From an uncultured Paraprevotella sp. (GTDB lineage: Bacteria > Bacteroidota > Bacteroidia > Bacteroidales > Bacteroidaceae): a stretch of DNA of 10,041 nucleotides. The stretch covers positions 1-10,041 of the forward strand of contig CAAFWT010000005.1 of the NCBI GenBank assembly GCA_900766785.1. The letters are read 5' to 3'. Under the pieces are notes generated by a model, which saw only the letters and a list, made by a program, of their open reading frames with translations, was not told the origin of the DNA and ran no database searches. Positions 6,622 to 10,041 of the stretch are shown here, in pieces. Positions within the stretch are counted from its first letter, which is position 1. Each line of letters opens with the position of its first letter. A program made the position numbers and the translations under genes.

Positions 6622-6840
6622 ATGTTGAAACTTGCGTTTATAACGCTTGGTTTTGTTGCAGCAGCATTGCTTCTGTTGTGTATCAGAATCATTCTCCTGC
6701 CCGACGGACGCTTTCGCAGTTTCCATGTGGGCGAGAGCAAGGAGATGCGCAAGCGAGGCATCCATTGCGTGCAGAGTATGGATCGCCTGGACCGTAAGCC
6801 CAATCCTCATGCGCTGAGGGAAAGGCGTGACGACATCTAA
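6622..6840 (+). CDS. Small single-pass membrane protein, unknown function
   Basis: The 72-aa protein has one strong membrane segment at about residues 4-26 (rich in A, L, I, V) after a short N-terminus with one lysine. A basic, soluble tail follows with the stretch FHVGESKEMRKRGIHCVQSMD (34-54) and ends RERRDDI. By charge distribution (many K/R after the helix) the tail should face the cytoplasm. The conserved-looking H...GES.EMRKRGIHC.QS.D pattern recalls small Bacteroidota proteins I have seen annotated only as membrane or secreted protein, but I cannot confirm a family. Evidence that it is real: a full-consensus promoter 22 bases upstream, a complete frame, and a place at the head of an operon 48 bases before the OmpH-like gene. 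No function is offered. Confidence 0.72.
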   Translation: MLKLAFITLGFVAAALLLLCIRIILLPDGRFRSFHVGESKEMRKRGIHCVQSMDRLDRKPNPHALRERRDDI

Positions 6841-6888
6841 GGCCGACAGGACTTATATTTATAATGTATAACAAACAAATCATTAGAT

Positions 6889-7530
6889 ATGAAGATGAAC
6901 AAGATTATTCTGGGAGTGGCATTCATGACATCTATTGCTTTCATGAGCAGTTGTTCTAAAAATGCCGAAAATGCTGCTGAGGAAACCTCTAATTCCGAGC
7001 AGACTGTAGGCTTGAAGATTGCTTATGTGGAACTGGATACACTCATGAGCCAGTATCAGCTCTATAAGGATTACAGCGAGGTGCTTTCTCGCAAGGGTAA
7101 TAATATACAGACCACCTTGGCTCAGAAGCAGCGCACCCTGGAATCTCATGCGGCAGCTCTCCAGAAGAAATATGAGAGCAATGGCTTCACCACACGTGAC
7201 GAACTGGAGCGTGCACAAGCAAGCATCCAGCGCGAACAGGAAGATTTGCAAGAACTGGCAGCCCGTCTCAACAATGAGTTCAACGAGGAGCAGGCACGCA
7301 TCAACGAGGAAGCTCGCGACAGCATACAGAACTTCCTGAAGCAGTTCAACCGCACACGCAAGTATGACTATGTGATGATCAAGGCTGGAGAGAATCTGCT
7401 CATTGCCAATCCTAAGTTCGACATCACCAAGGACGTGGTCAAGGGGCTCAACAAGAGATACAAGATAAGCCCACAGGTGGCTGAACAAATCAAGAAAGTG
7501 GATGTCAGCGACGAATCCTCTGCCAAGTAA
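6889..7530 (+). CDS. OmpH/Skp-family periplasmic chaperone-like lipoprotein
   Basis: The 213-aa protein starts with a signal sequence ending M-S-S-C (Cys22), a lipobox-like site, so it is probably lipid-anchored rather than soluble like classical Skp. A linker rich in N, E, S and A (23-40) follows. The OmpH domain then begins with KIAYVELDTLMSQYQLYKDY. A long helical part with coiled-coil character (about 65-150: AQKQRTLESHAAALQKKYES, LERAQASIQREQEDLQEL) forms the Skp tentacles, and the domain closes with YDYVMIKAGENLLIANPKFDITKDVVKGLN. Skp proteins hold unfolded outer membrane proteins during transit. ATG 6889 is used; a second ATG lies two codons later and would give nearly the same protein. 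It is second in the operon, and the low-GC leader (6851-6880) might add a weak internal promoter. The family is clear; whether it is a true chaperone is inferred. Confidence 0.92.
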   Translation: MKMNKIILGVAFMTSIAFMSSCSKNAENAAEETSNSEQTVGLKIAYVELDTLMSQYQLYKDYSEVLSRKGNNIQTTLAQKQRTLESHAAALQKKYESNGFTTRDELERAQASIQREQEDLQELAARLNNEFNEEQARINEEARDSIQNFLKQFNRTRKYDYVMIKAGENLLIANPKFDITKDVVKGLNKRYKISPQVAEQIKKVDVSDESSAK

Positions 7531-7611
7531 AAAGTAGATTATTCGGGCAATAGAAGGGTATCATCAGCTATTCCTCTCTTCTGCCCATCAAACCATCAAG
7601 AGTACAATCAG
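7531..7611 (+). other. Short intergenic region with imperfect hairpin
   Basis: This 81-base gap holds an imperfect inverted repeat: GGGCA..AGAAG (from 7545) against CTTCTGCCC (ending 7586), with bulges and a large loop. An alternative inner pairing AATAG/CTATT is possible. There is no T run after it, so it looks more like an attenuating or stabilising structure, or chance, than a terminator. Confidence 0.25.
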
Positions 7612-8697
7612 GTGACAGACATCTCAAGGCACATAGAATATCTCCTGCTGGAGCATGATAGGGTGAGCGTACCTCAGTTGGGTACCTTCAGCATACAGTT
7701 GACTCCCAGCAGATGGGTGGAGGAGGAAGATCTCTTCCTTCCACCTGTACGTAATGTGTCCTTTACGTCTGCATGCGACGATGCGTCCTCTGACCACTTC
7801 ATCCGCTCTCTTGCCACAGCCCTGAAGGTCACTTACGAGCATGCCCAGACCATATGTGCCGAGTATGTGGACGGTATCAGACAGGAACTGAGTACCAACT
7901 CTGTGGCCGAGGTGGGAAGCATAGGAATGTTCGTGCGCGATACATCGGCCGATACTGACTGCTTCATACCTTGTCAGGCAGGAGTCACATCTCCACAGTT
8001 TTATGGACTTGATTCCGTTTACCAACCTCGATTGACTGAGAGTGTCATCCAGTCAAAAAAGGTCTCTTCGGCAAGCGCAAAGGCACAATCTGACAGCAAT
8101 CATGTCACCATACGCATACCTCGCACACTGCTTTACTATGCCGCTTCTGCAGCCGCAGCCATAGTCATCTTCCTCTCACTCTCCACGCCTGCCACCTTCA
8201 CATCGCCCGAGTCAGCTACTGAGGTGGCCACCACCAACCTCTTCCTGCCTCATAATCTTCTGCCTTCCGATCAGCCTATTCATCAACTGTGGCAGACGGA
8301 TGCCCCCGAAGCCCAGCCCGCTGATACCGCAAACCTCTCAGCAGCACAGCATCAGGCAGAAGCTGTATCCGATGTGTCTGTGTCAGAAGAGAAACAGGAT
8401 AAGACGGTAATGCCTTCAACATCAATGGATAAACCCGTTGAAGTTCATGCACAAAAAGAGAGCCTTGACGAGGATGGATATGCTGTGGTTCTGGCCAGTG
8501 CTGTCAGTCTGTCAAATGCAGAGCGATACGTTACTGATTTGAACAAGAAAGGCATTCAGGCTGTGATTCGTAGCAATGGAAGCATGAACAGAGTGCTTGT
8601 CCCAGGATTTGCATCCAAGGATAAGGCTGCAGAGTATGCAAGCATGCTCCGAACAGAAGATGCAGAGTTTGAGTCGGTATGGGTATTGAAACTCTGA
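7612..8697 (+). CDS. HU (CCDC81-type) domain protein with membrane helix and SPOR domain
   Basis: In this 361-aa protein, residues 1-60 and about 61-130 match the two HU-like domains of the bacterial CCDC81 type (ISRHIEYLLLEHDRVSVPQLGTF at the start; IRSLATALKVTYEHAQ and VAEVGSIGMF in the second). A transmembrane helix follows at 173-190. Then comes a linker rich in A, S, T, E and Q (195-285) and a SPOR domain at about 288-361 (GYAVVLASAVSLSNAERYV, then VLVPGFASKDKAAEYASML). SPOR domains bind glycan strands stripped of stem peptides at division sites. The layout predicts HU domains in the cytoplasm and SPOR in the periplasm. The start is GTG at 7612: no in-frame ATG lies between the previous stop and it, and the family N-terminus begins here. 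It lies 27 bases before the FHA gene. HU-domain DNA binding is inferred from fold, not shown. Confidence 0.9.
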   Translation: MTDISRHIEYLLLEHDRVSVPQLGTFSIQLTPSRWVEEEDLFLPPVRNVSFTSACDDASSDHFIRSLATALKVTYEHAQTICAEYVDGIRQELSTNSVAEVGSIGMFVRDTSADTDCFIPCQAGVTSPQFYGLDSVYQPRLTESVIQSKKVSSASAKAQSDSNHVTIRIPRTLLYYAASAAAAIVIFLSLSTPATFTSPESATEVATTNLFLPHNLLPSDQPIHQLWQTDAPEAQPADTANLSAAQHQAEAVSDVSVSEEKQDKTVMPSTSMDKPVEVHAQKESLDEDGYAVVLASAVSLSNAERYVTDLNKKGIQAVIRSNGSMNRVLVPGFASKDKAAEYASMLRTEDAEFESVWVLKL

Positions 8698-8724
8698 ACA
8701 TTCCCCACTAATTCGGTATATAAC

Positions 8725-9258
8725 ATGAAGAGGGTACGTTGTCCCAAGTGCGACAATTATATAGTATTCGACGAAACCCGTTATCAGCCCGGTCAGCAAT
8801 TGGTGTTTGTATGTCCCGACTGCAACAAACAGTTTGGTATCAGATTGGGCACCAGTCAGGTGAAGACCACGCGTAAGGAATCGGAGTCCAACCCCGAGGA
8901 GCCTGAGGGTGAACTGGGAAGTATCATCGTAGTGGAGAATGTGTTCCACTATCGTCAGGTGATACCTCTGCAGATGGGCGATAATGTGTTTGGACGCTAT
9001 GTAAGAGGTACCAATATCAATAAGCCTATAGAGACCGTGGATCCCAGTGTGGACACCAAGCATTGTATCATCAGAGTGCAGCGCAACAAGCGCGGAGAGT
9101 TGCAGTACATCCTCCGTGATGCTCCCAGCAATACAGGCACCTTCTACATGAATGAGATACTGCGCGACCAGGACCGTATCCGCCTGTCCGACTCTGATAT
9201 CATCACCATAGGAGCCACCACACTCATCCTGCGTACCTCCATGGAAGAGGAGGAGTAA
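8725..9258 (+). CDS. Zinc-ribbon and FHA-domain protein
   Basis: The 177-aa protein has an N-terminal zinc ribbon with two CxxC pairs (Cys6/Cys9 in CPKC, Cys30/Cys33 in CPDC), as in MJ0042-type ribbons. An acidic, polar linker (about 41-65: TTRKESESNPEEPEGE) follows. A forkhead-associated domain fills about 66-172, with the GRYVRG loop (90-95), TKH (111-113), SNTGTF (135-140) and LSDSDIITIG (154-163). FHA domains bind phosphothreonine peptides, so a partner kinase and substrate should exist elsewhere; none is in this window. No signal or membrane segment is present, so it is cytoplasmic. It is the last gene of the operon and follows the HU-SPOR gene by 27 bases. The tail ends MEEEE. Function beyond phosphopeptide binding is unknown. 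Confidence 0.9.
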   Translation: MKRVRCPKCDNYIVFDETRYQPGQQLVFVCPDCNKQFGIRLGTSQVKTTRKESESNPEEPEGELGSIIVVENVFHYRQVIPLQMGDNVFGRYVRGTNINKPIETVDPSVDTKHCIIRVQRNKRGELQYILRDAPSNTGTFYMNEILRDQDRIRLSDSDIITIGATTLILRTSMEEEE

Positions 9259-9898
9259 GGCAGTGGACGAACCGTTATGGCCATCCCCTTTGGGATAAAG
9301 GAATCTGATTACAAATCTGCCATCCCTTCTGATATAAATGTTATATCTGTCTCTTCTCATGGAGATGCTATAGAGATATGTATGCATATTGACATTATAT
9401 CAGCATTATCGCCCATTTGCTTACATAATAACATCTCTTAAATAATAGACTCCACCTCCCAACCAGAGAGAATTATTGCACATTTAGCCTCATTTGTGCA
9501 GGAATTTCGTCAATAAATGGTGCTTCTTCTTACTTCAAATCATCCCGAGAAGGTGATTTTTGGGTGTTTGGAGTACAGATTTTGACTCCAGAAATCATTT
9601 TTGTGGGCTCGAGAGGACATGTTTTTAGGGTCAGGAAGAGGCCGATTCCGATACTTATGAACGTTTGACTTCCGGGATGCTAGCGTTTGCATCCTGGGTT
9701 GCAAACGCTAGCATCCCGGGTTGCAAACGTTTGCGTCTGGGATGATAAACCTAAATAATCACACATTAAACCTCTGATATTCAGACACTAAAAAGCCTCC
9801 ATTTTGTGCTTTTCTATTTCCTGACTTCGTCAATGCGCCACCCAAATTAGGATTGGGTCATCCGACATTTCGACTGATTACCATTTATAGCAGTGTGC
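9259..9898. other. Gene-free region with several small inverted repeats
   Basis: No convincing gene is seen on either strand; the long minus frame that runs into it is antisense to the FHA gene. Apart from array 2 it holds: ATCCC/GGGAT with a 4-nt loop (9283-9296), just after the FHA stop; GATATAA/TTATATC with a 3-nt loop (9331-9347), a possible weak terminator; TGCACA/TGTGCA (9477-9482, 9495-9500); an imperfect 10-bp pair TGATTTTTGG/CCAGAAATCA (9554-9563, 9588-9597) with an inner GGAGT/ACTCC; TCTGA/TCAGA (9773-9785); and ACCCAA/TTGGGT (9840-9858). GCCATCCC repeats near 9280 and 9319. None has a clean T tract, so I do not call a definite terminator. Confidence 0.5.
9656..9735. repeat. Array 2: four palindrome-like 14-mers in 22-bp register
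   Basis: Units start at 9656, 9678, 9700 and 9722: TATGAACGTTTGAC, TGCTAGCGTTTGCA, TGCAAACGCTAGCA and TGCAAACGTTTGCG. The 8-base linkers are TTCCGGGA, TCCTGGGT and TCCCGGGT, with TCTGGGAT after the last unit. Units 2 and 3 are exact reverse complements, and with matching linker bases they form a perfect 20-bp stem (9672-9691 with 9700-9719) closed by an 8-nt loop. Unit 4 is one base from a perfect palindrome. A degenerate left half (GATAAAC, 9744-9750) continues in register. The build is the same as array 1: 14 plus 8 bases, TGC and GCA ends, linkers often starting TC. No coding or known mobile function is visible. Confidence 0.92.
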
Positions 9899-10041
9899 TC
9901 AGTATTTGTTACCTTCATTGCCGATAAGGTTATAAATCTTGTCTGTGGCGTATTCGTATTTGCGGTTCATGCTATATCTCGTGTGACAATATATGGTTGC
10001 GTGGTCTATGCATATATATATTATTTCCGATAAGGTTAATA
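9899..10041 (-). CDS. Possible 3' end of a minus-strand gene leaving the window
   Basis: One minus frame is open from the window edge to a TGA at 9899-9901 (46 codons). It ends with NRKYEYATDKIYNLIGNEGNKY, whose composition looks protein-like, while the more upstream part (IIYICIDHATIYCHTRYS) looks like translated AT-rich non-coding DNA. It may instead be a very short peptide starting at the ATG at 9967-9969, a decayed gene tail, or chance. I do not recognise a family. The sequence beyond 10041 would settle it. Confidence 0.22.
   Translation of the reverse strand, partial: LTLSEIIYICIDHATIYCHTRYSMNRKYEYATDKIYNLIGNEGNKY
9917..10038. repeat. 16-bp direct repeat, 106 bp apart
   Basis: ATTGCCGATAAGGTTA (9917-9932) and ATTTCCGATAAGGTTA (10023-10038) match at 15 of 16 positions. 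The first copy also forms ACCTT/AAGGT with bases just upstream. The copies fall in different frames of the possible minus-strand gene, so the repeat is not explained by coding. It could be part of a tandem repeat running out of the window, a protein-binding site or an attachment-type repeat. Confidence 0.6.

Noticed and set aside
6883..7488. 201-aa minus-strand open frame
   Set aside because: It is the antisense shadow of the OmpH-like gene; its leucine-rich look mirrors the coiled-coil codons of the real gene.
9283..9347. Rho-independent terminator after the FHA gene
   Set aside because: ATCCC/GGGAT and GATATAA/TTATATC can form hairpins, but both are short and neither is followed by a T tract, so I list them only within the gap description.
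8512..9387. 291-aa minus-strand open frame
   Set aside because: It lies opposite the FHA gene and the end of the HU-SPOR gene, both of which have clear families. Its translation shows no domain and is biased in a way expected from the antisense of coding DNA.
228..9735. The two arrays as ends of one mobile element or a composite transposon
   Set aside because: The core sequences differ and no transposase or integrase lies between. The genes between include housekeeping functions (rlmH, nadC) in normal operon order.

Overview
The window looks like chromosomal DNA from a Bacteroidota bacterium, most likely order Bacteroidales and probably Prevotellaceae-like. Supporting signs are a promoter of the Bacteroidota type (TTTG, 19 nt, TAnnTTTG), starts without clear Shine-Dalgarno sequences, and families typical of this group: lipid-anchored OmpH/Skp, a CCDC81-type HU protein with a SPOR domain, secreted C69 peptidases and beta-helix lipoproteins. 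The genus is an inference. No tRNA, rRNA, CRISPR array, insertion sequence or phage gene was seen.

Left edge (1-564): the last 50 codons of a HAD-family phosphatase on the plus strand, then about 410 bases without a gene. This gap holds a regular 22-bp-period array of 14-bp palindromes (228-329), a cluster of competing hairpins with three copies of a short motif (371-489), and a 16-bp hairpin (504-540) that is the likely end of the large minus-strand operon.

Minus-strand operon (6564 down to 565), five closely packed genes in transcription order: pepD (M20 Xaa-His dipeptidase), a beta-helix lipoprotein of unknown function, rlmH (23S rRNA pseudouridine methyltransferase), nadC (quinolinate phosphoribosyltransferase) and a secreted C69 dipeptidase. 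Gaps are 5, -4, 65 and 21 bases. The two peptidases are both dipeptidases, one apparently cytoplasmic and one exported; rlmH and nadC are housekeeping genes carried along.

Plus-strand operon (6622 to 9258), divergent from pepD across a compact 57-base region with facing promoters: a 72-aa single-pass membrane protein, an OmpH/Skp-like lipoprotein, an HU-HU-transmembrane-SPOR protein, and a zinc-ribbon plus FHA protein. Together these suggest an envelope-linked module that could connect DNA binding, cell wall binding and phosphothreonine recognition. That joint role is inference.

Right edge (9259-10041): about 640 bases without a convincing gene, containing a second 22-bp-period palindrome array (9656-9735), several smaller inverted repeats, and possibly the 3' end of a minus-strand gene leaving the window, with a 16-bp direct repeat 106 bp apart.

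The most unusual content is the pair of intergenic arrays. They have different palindrome cores but the same construction: a 14-mer with TGC and GCA ends, then an 8-nt linker, in 22-bp register. The last unit of array 1 carries the core of array 2. Array 1 lies between converging gene ends, and array 2 does too if the partial right-edge gene is real. They may belong to one family of extragenic palindromic elements whose function I cannot assign.
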